64,000 nt of DNA from Argyresthia goedartella (lineage: Eukaryota > Arthropoda > Insecta > Lepidoptera > Argyresthiidae), in assembly GCA_949825045.1 (NCBI GenBank), contig OX463808.1, positions 29,449,674 to 29,513,673 on the forward strand, written 5' to 3'. The translations under genes and the position numbers were made by a program. The notes below the pieces were generated by a model. The model was not told where the DNA came from, searched no databases, and saw nothing but the letters and a program-made list of their open reading frames with translations. This document shows positions 1 to 11,572 of this stretch, piece after piece; within the stretch, counting starts at the first letter, position 1, and each line of letters opens with the position of its first letter.

Positions 1-60
1 TTATTATATCTTATGTTGTTTTATGTGCAATAAATATATACGAAATACGAAATACGAAAT
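1..60 (+). repeat. LINE 3' tail
   Basis: The window opens in the last bases of a retroposed sequence: an AATAAA-type signal in GCAATAAATATATAC is followed by three copies of the heptamer ACGAAAT. Short simple repeats directly after a polyadenylation-like signal are typical of insect non-LTR retrotransposon ends. The body lies outside the window, so the family cannot be named. Confidence 0.5.
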
Positions 61-1303
61 ATTGTGTTTTTGCTCCACATTTAGGCATGCGTATGTTAGA
101 TCGTTTAAAATCTCTCAGATCTGTCCATCCCTAAGTAATACTTTATCATAAAGCCTACGAAACTATTAAATATGAATCCAATATTTACAGCTCATTTCTA
201 CAGTAGATAGTAGAGGGGTCAAATGTACCAGTTGTACCACCCACCCTTATCTCTATGATACATCTTTAGATAACGACCTATATTTGGGCCAATACACTCA
301 GCAATACTCAGGTTATACGGTTGCTTATTGAGCTCAGTTTTAGGAGAAGTGGATAATAGAGTAACGCTCTAAAAGTATGTAAATTCTAATTTTGAAAAAT
401 CTTTCAGAATTTGGCATTTACGTGAACCCAAAATAAACCAACAACGAGAATAAAAAACTATAAAAAAATACTTTTATTTTCACTCACGACGGAAGGAATT
501 TTGTATTTGTAGAGGTTATTTGTTTATGACTGACTGACTGCAAATCAAGTTTTTGCTTTACTAATTTTGCCTGACTGATTACTGAATAGCGACAAAAAAT
601 TAGCGCGGCTAGAAATACTGGCTTCGTCTGACAAAATGTCAAAAACAGCAACTTGAAAACCTTAATTCGGTTAACATAACTACATAGGTTCTTTGAAATA
701 CCTTGGTAGGTACCGAAATATTTTGGGCGCGGTCCTAAAAAAATTGAAGATCACTTGTATAGTATCTCTTAATTTCTTCCTCAAACTAGAATCAACTCAA
801 AGCGGCGAACACCTGACTCCTATTGCATCAGGATACGGTGGAAACTCGAGCGTTTCTCATTATTGGCTACTAATAGTCTCAATGATAGGGCAAATTCTTT
901 TAATCTGACGTTCCTGATTGGTTGGGGTTTGGTATAATTTGTCAGGTGAATTGGAATTCGGGGAGCCAATGCACAGCACGTCGAATATTTATTCATCAAT
1001 CTTGGAATATCAGATTTCTTGGTGCGATAGGCACTTGTTTGCGTAATACTTCTGGAGTGCCTAATGTAAGTGGGATTGAAATAGTAGATTGTTTATCAAG
1101 ATACCTATTTTTAAGGCGTTAGTGTTTTATGAATCCAGAGCGGAGCGAAGGACTCTACAGTTGAATTCTAAGCGTAGCGAGGAATTCAAAGTACATCACT
1201 AGAGTTTAGTTTGGTTTTACGCCTGAGGTGGACACTTTTTACTGTACTTTTTATCACCCTCTATGAGAAAAAAAGTAAAAGTTATGTGTATGTGTAGATA
1301 AAT
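61..1303. other. AT-rich DNA without recognisable gene
   Basis: No supported gene or repeat boundary is seen. Two short open frames (about 70 codons at 693-908 and 66 at 922-1122) have no recognisable motif. Near 1133-1190 two similar purine-rich stretches, around GAGCGGAGCGAAGGACTC and AAGCGTAGCGAGGAATTC, look like remnants of an interspersed repeat. Confidence 0.4.
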
Positions 1304-1409
1304 TTGTTATACCCTGTCAGGGTGCATGTACCCTACATACATTTTCCACCTGTAGTGTGTATTGTACATGTTATATGCAAATAAATGAATATGAATATGA
1401 ATATGAAAA
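1304..1409 (+). repeat. LINE 3' end with (GAATAT)n tail
   Basis: A short untranslated stretch ends in CAAATAAATGAATATGAATA and further GAATAT repeats, the same layout as the other LINE tails in this window (a polyadenylation-like signal running into a short tandem repeat). No coding sequence is attached, so this is a strongly 5'-truncated copy. Confidence 0.55.
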
Positions 1410-2970
1410 TTATTAAGTCTAATTATGATAAGAATAATATGTTATGGTAAAAATAACATTTATAATCAGAAGTTAACACACACACAGTTACACATTTCCT
1501 GAAAAATATTTCGCTCTTCTTGCATTTTTTCAAAGGTTGAATTTTCGTATGCTTTCACATATTTTGAATCATATTTTTTGGGTCTGTTATAATATTATCT
1601 GAAGTTAAACTCTCATTTTTACAACTTATTTACTTAAAGATTTTTTTATTTCTATTAACAAATTAAATATTATTGAGCAAACGAATTGCGAACAAACATA
1701 GGCGGAATGAATGTAATTAACGCGTTCTTTAAGTTTTCACATTTTTTTTATTTGGTCGGCGTTTCGATATCGATCTGTTTGTTCTGGTTGTTGCGATGGT
1801 TGCAATGGCGAAATAGAACGTAGTGATTATTTACTCTGTGCTGAAAACGCAAATAAAAAAAAACTTTAGCACAATCTTACCTTTTAATTTGGTCTGCCTT
1901 TCAAAATTAATCTATTTGGTGATTGGAGTTATCAATTGGAATATAGAGAATGTGATTATTTACACTGTACTGACAAAACCAATTAAAATATTACTTTGCG
2001 TCCCAAGGGAGAAAATGCTACTTTGCACCCAGTTTACCGGGAATAGACGAGCTCCTTTCGAATATACGTGTCTCATTCAATCATAGCGGATACGTTAGAT
2101 CAGGTGAATTTCTGGACATATACTAACTTCTTCAATTAAACACTCTCCACTCCACACCACTCGTAAAGAAATTAAAACAGCATGTGCGCTAAAAAAGCCG
2201 ACTGGAAGCGAAAATCTCTCTGAGTTAGTCTGTGTTGTTCTGTGAAACTGTTTTCTGCATTTTTAATCTTCGCAGCGTTCCACTCTTTCAGCTCGGGGCC
2301 ATTTTAATCTATTTTCCTGTTGTGCGCAAAATAGAGAAACAGCTAGAAATCTGTTGTCCCTGATGAATTTTACGGTTCATAAAATGTTTATTTAAAAGAG
2401 GGTTACTCCCAGGCCTCCAAAATCCGTTGTTTTAAAAATAATAACCTTCCTCAACACTGCCTGCAGAAAAAATCTATTCATTTCCCACCACCTCAAAAAT
2501 CTATCAAATACAGTCAAGTAAATGCATTGTAAATTCAAGTAGAAACATATAAATATACCACAGTGCACTACAAACACAAGCGTTTGTTTTTTGAATTGTA
2601 TTAAAAGTATCCTAATTGATAAAAACCCACTTACGTAAACAGGGTTACATACTGATTAGAATTAGTAACTCTTCGTAATCCAGAGATGGCGTTAGGAGTA
2701 ACGATCATAATTTAAATGTCGTGGTTTCAGTCAACATGCTTCTAGATGGCGCTAGGTGCTAATCTTAGAATGTAAAAATAAAAATTGCGAAAAGGATAAT
2801 TTTTAGGAAATCTTTATTATCTAATAAATGTAAATAAGTTATCAAAGAAAAATCGGTTGATTTTCTCTTGAAATTAAAATTCCTGGCGGCACTTCGTGGT
2901 GTTTGCAATATCTATTGCAATAGTGTTGCATCAAGCGACATAGGCCTCGAACTAAAGATGCTTTCGTAGA
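1410..2970. other. no gene recognised
   Basis: AT-rich sequence with many stops in all frames. The open frames of 61-87 codons (for example 1823-2086) show no domain or codon pattern I recognise. I see no inverted repeat or tandem array. Confidence 0.4.
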
Positions 2971-2976
2971 TTCGTA

Positions 2977-3195
2977 TCTCTGTGGCACAGCAGTTGTGGC
3001 TCTGCCTATCATGCGAGAGGTCCCGGGTTCGACCCCGACTAGGGGCAAAGAAAAGAAAAAAAAAACATGACTTGGATGTTTATATGTGTGTTACATCGCT
3101 GTTTCTGCCACGACGCAAGGTATTCTAGTGTGGGACCAGAAGCAATATATGTATCATCATTTGTGACATTATTTGTTCTTCATGGTCTATCTGTA
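2977..3195 (+). mobile_element. tRNA-derived SINE, type A
   Basis: A tRNA-like head carries a degenerate A box (GTGGCACAGCAGTTGTGG) and a good B box (GGTTCGACCCC). A tail follows with the motifs TTGGATGTTTATATGTGTG and CTAGTGTGGGACCAGAAGCA. The same tail recurs at 7.8-8.0 kb and 55.6-56.0 kb, which defines the family within the window. SINEs of this kind use RNA polymerase III promoters and move with LINE proteins. This copy shows no clear target duplication. Confidence 0.75.
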
Positions 3196-3717
3196 AAATA
3201 TAATATTCTAGTAATTTAAATTAGTTATTACTTAACCCTCAATTAAAACAATTATTAAAAAAACCCAGCTTAATAAAGCAATGAAACAGTACTATTTATC
3301 ATATTAAACAATCGTTATCGTGTACATACCAAAAACAGACAACAAATACATACAGACAAGCAGTTTAAAAATGGTTATGGAAGATGGAACTGCAGCGAAG
3401 CAAAAGAGGACGGTTATATGTATGTTAGTATGTATGTCAGTTCCTGTAATTGCTCAACGGCTCAACAGATTTTGATAAATCTTACGTCATTAGATTTGTC
3501 TTGACGCCGCGACTATCACTGGATACTCTAAATAAGAAAAAGTAAAATGGAGGATTTCATGCTCTTTAATGAGCGGGCTAAAAACAATTTTCAAGACCCT
3601 CGAGTGTGGTATCAAAATATAGGACTTTGAAAGGAAATTATGGAAATATACACTAATCTTGCTTAAGCTATTAATAATACACCTTAGTTTTATACGGCTT
3701 GTGTTTAAACGATTACC
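3196..3717. other. no gene recognised
   Basis: Low-complexity AT-rich sequence between a SINE and a MITE. No long open frame or repeat structure is apparent. Confidence 0.35.
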
Positions 3718-4010
3718 AAAAAATTCGAAAATTTACTACCAATATTTTCGATTCGAAATAACCGCTAGAATTTGTAAATGATCACCAAACTTCTTTTTAT
3801 GTTTTTTGTACCTCAGTTTATGTTTTAAGTATTTTTTGTTGTTCTTACATGTTCAACCTAACACGAAGGATAAAGGGGGCTTCACTTCGCTCACCCCCTT
3901 TACCCTTCACCTAAGCTACCGCAGTATTTTGCCCTGATATTTTCTGCAACTTTTGGTGATCATTTACCCATTTTGACCATACCCAAGAAAAAAATATTTT
4001 GGTGATCATT
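3718..4010. mobile_element. foldback MITE, family F1, copy 1
   Basis: The element has imperfect terminal inverted repeats: AACGATTACCAAAAA at the left and the complement of TTTTGGTGATCATT at the right. Extra AATGATCACCAA motifs lie inside both ends. A second copy in the opposite orientation is at 41955-42218. The centre carries a core (TTGTTGTTCTTACATGTTCA, then TTTACCCTTCACCTAAGC) that also occurs in MITEs with different ends in this window. There is no coding capacity, so it is non-autonomous; the superfamily is unresolved. Confidence 0.65.
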
Positions 4011-4331
4011 ATATTTGTTACCGTTTTATACTAAGTATCTACAGACTTTTCGTAATTTTGTACAAAAAAGCAGGAAATAAATGACGTAAATGACGTTTTA
4101 ATAAAATTCACAACCAGTGGCGCCACAGTAGCGTCACAAGGGGTAAATGGGGGCTAAATAGAGGTGTGAAAAAAAAATTGTCCTACCCCATCGAATAGGG
4201 GATCGTTGTTTAGAGCTCGTTGAGTAGATACATACTGTATTCTGGTTTATACTATATTGGAATACAAAGTTTTGAGAAGCCACCAAAGTCAGCTTTATTT
4301 GCAAAATATTGTACCAAAAAATTATTACGTA
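4011..4331. other. short spacer, no gene recognised
   Basis: Spacer between a MITE and the mariner element, containing ATGACGTAAATGACG and a purine-rich stretch. The overlapping short open frames here have no recognisable motif and partly extend into the mariner end. Confidence 0.3.
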
Positions 4332-4525
4332 CGCACGCGGTCCCAGAAGCAGCCGACCTGGCATAGAGATAGCAATACAAGCTTTTTTTTTGCTTTATTT
4401 GAAAGTTCGAATCTATTGGAGCGTAAATTTGAAAAAAAGAATAATCTGCATTGTTTTGTTTTTGTTTCAGAGCCATTAATCGACATTAATAAATAAATAA
4501 ATCAAATCTGAGTGGTTTTTCACAC

Positions 4526-5843
4526 ATGGACAAAATTGGTCTTCGATATGTCATACAATACTTTCATTTGAAAGGTTTAAGTCCAACCCATATTAAAGTT
4601 GAGCTGGACTCTACTCTCGGAGAGTCGGCCCCTTCAATCACAGCAATAAAATATTGGGTCGCTGAGTTAAAAAGAAAGCGAACAAGCTGCCAAGAGGAGC
4701 ATCGTAACGGTCGACTAATTGAAATGACTACACCAGAAATAGTGAAAAAAGTAAAAAAACTAGTGTTGGAAGACCGTAGACTAAAAGGGCGCGAGTTAGC
4801 AGATATTGTTGGGATTTCAAAAATGCTCTGCACGTATTGACTGAAAACTCGGTCATGAAAAAGATGGTTGCCGCAATTGCTCACCGTTGAACAAAAGCAG
4901 CAACGTGAGGAAGTTTCGGAGTGTTTGGAGAAATTTCAACGCGATTAAGCCGACTTTTTGCAACGATTCATCATAATCGACGAAACATGGTTCCACACCT
5001 TCACCCCTGAGACGAAAGAGGTTTATGTATGTATTGATACGTATTTAGTAGTTTGGTATATACGAGTATGTATTTTATTTACCGTATTTTATAGATATGT
5101 AATTTACTTATATGTATTTTATTATTGTTTAGATATTGTGCACTGCCTACCCTTTATTGATGAAATTTCCTGTCATGCCTTGGTTTGCAGGAAGAAATCT
5201 CTTTTTAGAGATAAGCTCGCCTTTGTACATATGTTTTCTCTTAATGTATCTTTTTTAATAACTGTGTTCAATAAAGAATTATGAATTATGAATTATGAAA
5301 GAACAGTCGATACAATGGACTGAAAAAGGAGAACCGGCTCCAAAGAAGGCGAAGTCAGGTTCATCTGCTGCAAGATCATGGCATCAGTATTTTGGGATAC
5401 GCATGGGATAATTTTTATTTGTTATATTCAAAATGGCGAAACTATCAACGGCGAGTACTACGGTAAACTATTGCAGCGTTTGAGAGAAGAAATTAAGAAA
5501 AAACGGCCGCAAATAGCAAAAAATAAAGTGTGTTTCATCAGTACAATGCACTGGTTCACAAGTGCGATATTGCAATGGCAAAAATTAATGAGTTGAAGTT
5601 TGAATTGCTTCCCATTGCATATTATTCGCCAGATTATTATTACTCCCTCGGATTATTTTCTGTTCCCAAACTTGAAAAAGTGGCTCGGCGGGAAAATATC
5701 TGCCAATAATAAAGAGGTTGAGTCTGCTGTTGATAACTATTTTGAGGAGGTTGACACAGACAGATTATAAAGAGGATATCGAAGCTATCGAACATCGCTT
5801 GGAAAAGTGTATTGCGTTAAAAAGATACTATATTGAGAAATAA
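4526..5843 (+). pseudogene. mariner transposase pseudogene
   Basis: The first 104 codons (4526-4840) are open and encode the N-terminal helix-turn-helix part of a mariner transposase, with phrases such as RYVIQYFHLKGLSP and ELADIVGIS. The frame then breaks. The first catalytic aspartate block remains (IIIDETWFH near 4973-5000). After the LINE insertion, similarity resumes with EKGEPAPKKAK and later TINGEYYGKLLQRL. The second and third catalytic aspartate regions are altered and out of frame. The gene would be about 345 codons if intact. Multiple frameshifts, stops and the insertion make it nonfunctional. I judge the family secure from the domain order; the subfamily was not determined. Confidence 0.85.
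5020..5296 (+). mobile_element. LINE 3' end inserted in mariner
   Basis: The insertion is flanked by a 6-bp duplication, GAAAGA at 5014-5019 and 5297-5302, both within mariner coding sequence. It ends in AATAAAG followed by repeated AATTATG units. It contains a segment (GGAAGAAATCTCTTTTTAGA) that recurs in at least three other LINE ends here and can form a hairpin with arms ATCTCT and AGAGAT. Only the 3' untranslated region is present, so this is an extreme 5' truncation. Confidence 0.8.
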
Positions 5844-5929
5844 ATAAGTTTTGTTCGAATTATTTTGTGTTATCTTTGTCAGGCCGCTTACTTCTGGGAC
5901 CACCCTCGAATATTTTACAAAACAATATA

Positions 5930-6245
5930 AATTCATTGATAAGTCTATCTTTTTATTCGTTATTCAATCATAATTTCTTTATTGCACACAGACGATATAT
6001 ATAGAGGTAAGACGAGCTTATCTCTAACAAGAGATTTCTTCCAACAAACCAAGTAAGGATGAGTGAGATGGGTAGATTGTGGAGCAGGGGTAAACCTGTG
6101 TACAACATAAAACATAATTTACTTATTATAAACTACATACACAAGTACCAACACAAATATATAGTTACGTATGTTACATACATGCTTAATATAAATAAAA
6201 CATATATACACCTAAATAGTTGCATTTTAACTTGAAGAGAATGGT
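5930..6245 (-). mobile_element. LINE 3' end fragment
   Basis: Read on the minus strand, this carries GGAAGAAATCTCTTGTTAGA followed by GATAAGCTCG, and ends in CAATAAAGAAATTATGATTG. That is the same hairpin and tail layout as the copies at 5020-5296 and 46.6-46.9 kb. It lies just outside the right end of the mariner. No coding region is recognisable. Confidence 0.6.
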
Positions 6246-7153
6246 GGTGCTTTTTACGCGACTTTTAAATAGACTTTTTTCTTTAAAATTCCGTCATTTT
6301 CATTCATTTACAGAATGTAACAGAAAGTTGCTGTCATATTTTACCTAAATAATATCATGATTCCAATTTTTTTGCTTTAGAAACCAAACTTCTAGACCGA
6401 TTTCTATTTTTTTTAATGGGACCAAACTGGAAGGTTCATAATACCACAGATACTATGATACTATAATACCAATGTTGAGGTATCAAACAAATAAAAATAC
6501 AACCGAATTAGTAACCCCTTCCTTTTCGATGTCGGTTAAAAAGACACCTAAAAACATTATGACATTTAAGTACACCTAACAAAATAAAGCTGTAGATTGT
6601 CAACTATTTATTTGCGGCGAAAATCCAGCCGCTTCTCGTCTTAGTAAGGGTCGCTTCACACTGCGAGACTTAAGTCACGTAATCCTCTATGAAGGTGAAA
6701 AGCTTAGGATCTACAGTATTGTTTGTTTTATTTGAAGCGAGTTTTGCCGCGAACCGGTTGGCATTGTTTTGTTTCGTTCCAATAAAGATTAAATTACTTT
6801 AAATAAATATTTGTAGTCTGGTACAGAATGACAAAGGAAGTGCTAAAAAGTTTATTTAAAATTAAATCCAAAGAGAGATATTTATTTTGGGAATCAATTC
6901 AATAGAGCTTAATTTAAAATAAAAAAGATTTATCTGCATTATGTTCGTATTATCGACTACGCGAATCGCCACTGTAAATTCAGCTAGGATTTATCGGGAA
7001 TTGAAATTTTTACCAGAAACGTAGTAAAATATTGGGCATTTGGTTGTATGATAAATTATAGTCTATTTATAATAACAGGTCAAGGATCAAGCTCTTTAAT
7101 ATAAATATAATTTCAAATTTGAAATGTGGGGGAAATTTAACTCGATGTTAGTA
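6246..7153. other. no gene recognised
   Basis: AT-rich DNA with no open frame above about 60 codons and no inverted or tandem repeat that I can define. An AATAAA-like motif near 6780 is not linked to any coding sequence. Confidence 0.35.
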
Positions 7154-7660
7154 TGTGTCGCAGTTAGTTGGTTAAATCAGACACTTAACTAACTCTCTAG
7201 ACCATTAATTAAATACCGACGTTTAACCAAGTCACAAAAATTCCGTCAGACAAGTGAGTGAACGAAACGTTTAACGAGTTGTCTAAAACTTTCTAGGCAA
7301 CAAGACATATACAATATAAATATTTTTTATGTGTACTTAAGTTTATGTTATAAGTATTTTTTGTTGTTCTTACATGTTCAACCTAACACGAAGGATAAAG
7401 GTGGCTTCACTACGCTCACCCCCTTTACCCTTCACCTAAGCTACCGCAATGTTTTTCCCTGATATAAGCTGTGCAAATCAGCTGTTGTCATGACGCCATC
7501 TTGTTTTCCAACACGCAGGCTTTCGGTTAGAAAGATTGTTAAACGTTTTCGACGATACTTTATTGAAATCAAAATGCTAGTGACTTGGTTAAACGTCGGT
7601 ATTTAATGAATGGTCTAGAGAGTTAGTTAAGTGTCTGATTTAACCAACCAACTGCGACAT
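7154..7660. mobile_element. foldback MITE, family F2, complete copy
   Basis: Long terminal inverted repeats of about 80 bp run from TGTCGCAGTTAGTTGG to TTTAACCAAGTCAC on the left, and from GTGACTTGGTTAAACG to CAACTGCGACAT on the right. The interior contains the core shared with family F1. Other copies are at 14818-15182 (opposite orientation, truncated) and, much decayed, at about 8780-9215. No coding region is present. Confidence 0.75.
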
Positions 7661-7805
7661 ATGCATTTCGTGTACCTTCTATTGTGAAACGTAAAAAATA
7701 AACGAGAGAAATAGTTTGATGTTGGGTTAACCAGTCTGAGATTAAACAATGACAAAACAATACTTGAATGGACTCATTAAGAAAAGGGTTCCGTAGAAGG
7801 CCTAT

Positions 7806-8000
7806 GTGGCGAGGCTGAGGTAGTGGCTCTGCCTACCATGCGAGAGGGTTCGATCCCCGGCTGGGGATAAAGACGAAAAAAACCCAGGTCTTGGATGTTT
7901 ATATGTGTGTGATGTCGCTGTTTCTAGTTCCCACGACACAGGGTATCCTAGTGTGGGGACAGGAGCAATGTATGTGCCTGTACATAAATGTTATTAAAAT
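7806..8000 (+). mobile_element. tRNA-derived SINE, type A
   Basis: The head contains GAGGTAGTGGCTCTGCC (A-box region) and GGTTCGATCCCC (B box). The tail contains TTGGATGTTTATATGTGTG, CACGACACAGGGTATCCTAG and TGTGCCTGTACATAAATG. The sequence closely parallels the SINE at 2977-3195. Confidence 0.75.
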
Positions 8001-8565
8001 GAAAGAGCAATGAAGAAGACGATATTAATGTCGAAAAGAGAATAAAATGAGAAAATATATATTGTCAACGCCTACTTATACAAAACTCCATGTGGGCCCG
8101 GTTATGAATATTAAAAGCGTAAAACTAAAATATATCAGAGTAGCAGAGCGAACACACCCGACACCGGCAAGGCCAACTCGAAGAAAGTAATGCAGTTGCC
8201 GCCGCAAAGAATATTGCAAATTATTGTCTTATGCAAATAAGTGTCAGTTCTCCAGCTCGATGTCGTGGGAATGAGATCGAATCAAACATTCTCACGTTAC
8301 GCCCTAACCCTGGGTTAACCGGGTGTCTGGCGCGAAAATGCTAACAACGACCGGCCTTCTTGACCCCGAGAGATGTGGACAATTAGAACTGCTTACCGGT
8401 TGAGTCGTGGCTCTACCGATTTGGTTATGCTTTGTTGCGCGTTAAATTGTAATGCACCGTTAGGGTTAAAGCTGTGATACTTTGTTGTTAACTATTTTTG
8501 TCAGAATTTAATTATCTTACATAATAGAAACATCCTTGGGAAAGTAGTTTTGGTTAACTGGTTAT
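8001..8565. other. no gene recognised
   Basis: Mixed-composition sequence with more G+C than its flanks. A stretch near 8130-8200 is C/A-rich. No recognisable domain, tRNA or repeat boundary was found. Confidence 0.3.
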
Positions 8566-8696
8566 ACTTAACCCCTTAACTCATGGCCATACCCGAAATG
8601 GATCGCGATTTTCCACCTTATTGCTTGGTAATAAAGTTCAAAACCTATAAAACCCTGTATGGGTTAGTATGCGGTAAGGGGTTTAAGGCACGCAAT
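8566..8696. mobile_element. small MITE with TTAACCCCTTAA-like ends
   Basis: The left end (TTAACCCCTTAACTCATGGC) and right end (GTATGCGGTAAGGGGTTTAA) are approximate inverted repeats. Part of the interior (ATGGATCGCGATTTTC, then GGGTTAGTATGC) recurs at 12937-13016, which shows that this is a dispersed repeat. It is about 130 bp and non-coding. Confidence 0.5.
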
Positions 8697-8779
8697 TGTG
8701 ATTATCACCCGGTATAGGAAAAAAGTTAAATGATTTATCATTTCTATTTGATTTAATAAAGGCACTTAATTAATAGCCC

Positions 8780-9215
8780 GAGCCGTTCATTAAGGACCGG
8801 CGTTGAAGCATATGGCTAGCCTTTTGATCTAAAAAAGCATCGTCGGGATCTTTTAACAACTAGCCTTACCGAAAGCCATCTTTATTTTTGAGGAATGGAG
8901 ATATTGGTTTTTGCAAGATGGCGTTACGCAACAGCTGATTTATTTCAAAGTAAATTTAGCCGAAATACGAATAGTTTATCTGTCCGAATGATAAAGTTAG
9001 GGTGTTTAGGTCACAAATGTATCTATAACGAGCTGAGCGAAGTGAGGTGATCCCATAATACCAGGGCAATCTGTCTTTCGTTAATCATTTGCCTAGGAAA
9101 GCTTAGGCAACTCGTTCAATGTTCAGTTATTTACCCGACGGACCTTACATTATTTGAATGAAATGCCGGGTGCCTGAGCTTTTGACTTAGTGTCTTAATT
9201 TATCCAAATGGCGAA
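8780..9215. mobile_element. decayed MITE, family F2
   Basis: Scattered blocks match family F2: AAAGCATCGTCGG, CTTACCGAAAGCCA, AAGATGGCGTTACG, CAACAGCTGATTT and GCTGAGCGAAGTGAGG, in the order seen in the copy at 14818-15182. The ends are too diverged to place exactly. Confidence 0.45.
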
Positions 9216-10251
9216 ACCATGTACATTGAGACGTCACTCTGCTGCGAGGGAGGGATATGAAATCATGAATATACTCATCAATGTAGCCTAAATAACTACA
9301 AAGATTGAGTTATAAATTACGTTTATATCCACACATTTTAAAACCCATCGTCAACGCCAGAAAATAATACAATTAAAAGGAAGTTTTACTCTTATTTCCT
9401 TTTAAGATTACATTTTTACATTTTTATTGAGTGCTATTAGCCCATATTTTAGCCTTAAAACGGTGTCCGATCCCCACAGGGACTCCTCTTTACAAAATGG
9501 TCACAGCGCGTCACAGCGGGATTGAGCCAGGGTTTTTATTTTTTCTTAAATTAGTTTCCTCTAATAAAAATAGCCTTATTACTGGCCAGCTGTGAATTGA
9601 ATTGGACGTATAGTAAAAAGGTGGGTAATGAATTTGTGCTCGGAATAAAAAGTAATGGTTACACGCGTAGCTATTCAAATTAGGGTCGAGACGTTACTGC
9701 TTTTAATGCATTACAATATCAGTGGGAAAATAACATCTTATGACAAGTAAAACAAAGGAAGGTTTTTACACTGTACTTTCAAATAACTTTGGAACTATTT
9801 ATTTGGAGAAATACAAGTAATTTGTCAGTTCAGAAATATCTATTGGTAGTGATTTCTCCGCGCAGCAGACGCGGGACCTTTTATGCTTACGACTGTAGAC
9901 GGAGCTACTGGAAATAATCCAAATCGTTTTATTGGTAACTCTGGGGCCCAATTATACCATTGGGATTGTTCCGAAGGGCGCTAAATGCCGCATCTGGTTT
10001 ATCGGTGGGGCGGTGCCTATTTTGATTGGAGACTGACAGTGAAATAAGCAATCGACACGCTATCGCTGTGATGTTTTCCATAACGGAATAGGGCCCCAGG
10101 TTATCTCTATCTGTGTGTCCGACACAAACTTACTGACTGGATCACAGACGAGTTTCAAACGCGTCCTCAACCACATAACCAGTATCGCCAAGTGTTGCGT
10201 CCCATTTTTATCTGAACATTTTCGTTTCAGTTGTTTCGTATTTAGAAGCCT
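9216..10251. other. no gene recognised
   Basis: About 1 kb without a recognisable gene. The one longer minus-strand open frame (68 codons, 10060-10266) has no motif and overlaps the adjacent foldback. Confidence 0.35.
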
Positions 10252-10384
10252 AAGGCCCTGTTTCAATTAAAATTTTATCGAGAAGATAAGTCCTATTGAA
10301 CAGATAAATAGTTGAATGTTGTACGTAAAATGTCAGATTTATAGGACTTATCTTCTCGATAAAATTTTAATTGAAACAGGGCTT
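10252..10384. mobile_element. small palindromic MITE
   Basis: Two arms of about 45 bp are almost perfect inverse copies. The left arm contains CCCTGTTTCAATTAAAATTT and CGAGAAGATAAGTCCTAT; the right arm contains ATAGGACTTATCTTCTCG and ends AATTGAAACAGGGCTTA. The loop is about 45 bp. The high arm identity suggests a fairly recent insertion or an element that transposes as a near-complete palindrome. Confidence 0.7.
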
Positions 10385-10835
10385 AAGTGGCAAATAATCT
10401 AGTATCTAAATATTTACAAGCTCAGAGATGAGTAAAACTATTTAGTAGTTAGTAGTGACTGTAGAAGAGAATGTGGTTTAAGAATCTGTTTGCATATTGT
10501 GTATTTCTGCTACTTATTATTGTATTACTTCTTATTGACCGAGCGAGCGAAGCGAGCAAAGAGTCTCCGTTTAAAGATTGGGCAAAAATGCTTTCGTATG
10601 TCCGGAATAGTCCGGATGTTCTCCTCTACACTGATTCTCATGAATTTTTGTGTGCAGGTTCGATAATTAAACAGTTATTTTTTGTCAATTCAGTTTTTGG
10701 AATTTATTCAAAATGGCGGCGATATGGGATTGAAAATATAAAAAATCCGCTACAGCCTAAAAACGGCTTTGACAGATATTAACAAATGATGTGTCGTTGG
10801 ATTCGTGAACACCGTGAGTTTGACAAGACGACCCG

Positions 10836-11060
10836 AATGGCCGAGTCGGCAGTGACCCTGCCTATGAAGCCAGGGGTCCCAGGTTCGAGTCCCGGTGGGG
10901 GCAAATATTTGTTTCATGCGAACGGATGTTTGTATCGTAGTCATGATTGTTTATCTATCTAAGAATATATAATATTTATATAAGTATGTGTATCGTTGTC
11001 TAGTACCCAATATACAGGGAATCCTAGTTTGGGGCTAGATCAATGTGTGTAAATGGTGTC
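10836..11060 (+). mobile_element. tRNA-derived SINE, type B
   Basis: The head has strong internal promoter matches: A box TGGCCGAGTCGG and B box GGTTCGAGTCC, spaced as in a tRNA gene. The body ends with GTATCGTTGTCTAGTACCC and CTAGTTTGGGGCTAGATC. It shares overall design with the SINEs at 34.5 and 42.8 kb. It is not a functional tRNA: no full cloverleaf is preserved around the boxes. Confidence 0.75.
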
Positions 11061-11418
11061 CAAGGTATTATTAATTATCTATCTATTATGATGAAAAAAG
11101 TGGTATCTCCAAAATGCGCAGAATGTGGGATAATTGAAGACGTATATCATATTTTGGTGGAATGTGTTCGAAACGAAGCCGCAAGAAGTGCAATTTATGA
11201 TAAACATATTTTTAGTTCCGTAGGAGGCTGTAATTATATTTTAGCATTTCCTTACTCAAACGAGGCCAAAGCTTTGTATAAATTAGTTAAGGTTGGCTTA
11301 CAAGCTAGGCTATGATTAGTATTAAGATGTATTAAGATTAGTATTGTAGCATTACAGGATGGCATGGTCGCTTCATTTTGTGTACCAAGTCCTTTAAATA
11401 AAGATAAAAAAAAAAAAC
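11061..11418 (+). pseudogene. LINE C-terminal fragment
   Basis: A 5'-truncated non-LTR retrotransposon. From about 11090 to 11315 the frame encodes the C-terminal zinc-knuckle type tail, with the pattern C-x2-C-x7-H-x4-C in CAECGIIEDVYHILVEC, as found after the reverse transcriptase of several insect LINE clades. A 3' untranslated region of about 100 bp follows, ending in an AATAAAG signal and a run of A. It sits directly behind a SINE, so either the two were inserted together or one targeted the other's tail. Clade not resolved. Confidence 0.6.
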
Positions 11419-11572
11419 TATATAATTTTAGTGAAATTCAATTTGGATTTTGGATCGCAATATGCAGTTCACAAAGTTATTGGTGCGGCTACTTTCACAC
11501 TCCATGTCCGTAACCAGGTGCATTTATGTGTGTTTGTGGTATTGAAAGAAAATGCTGTCGGATTATTAAAAC

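Larger units (their letters stand above)
4332..5910 (+). mobile_element. mariner element, defective
   Basis: Terminal inverted repeats are visible: CGGTCCCAGAAGCAGCCG near 4338 matches the complement of the right end, where GCTTACTTCTGGGACCACC lies before the flank. A TA lies just outside the left end and near the right end, as expected for mariner/Tc1 elements. The decayed transposase occupies the interior. A 277-bp LINE 3' end inserted at 5020-5296 splits the element. It cannot move by its own protein. Confidence 0.8.

Noticed and set aside
693..1122. Two consecutive short open frames on the plus strand
   Set aside because: About 70 codons each, no domain, no shared frame, in AT-rich DNA; chance is sufficient.
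2977..3050. Possible tRNA gene (good B box)
   Set aside because: The A box is degenerate, no cloverleaf closes, and the same head plus tail recurs as a SINE. The same applies to the heads at 7.8, 10.8, 17.4, 34.5, 42.8 and 50.5 kb.
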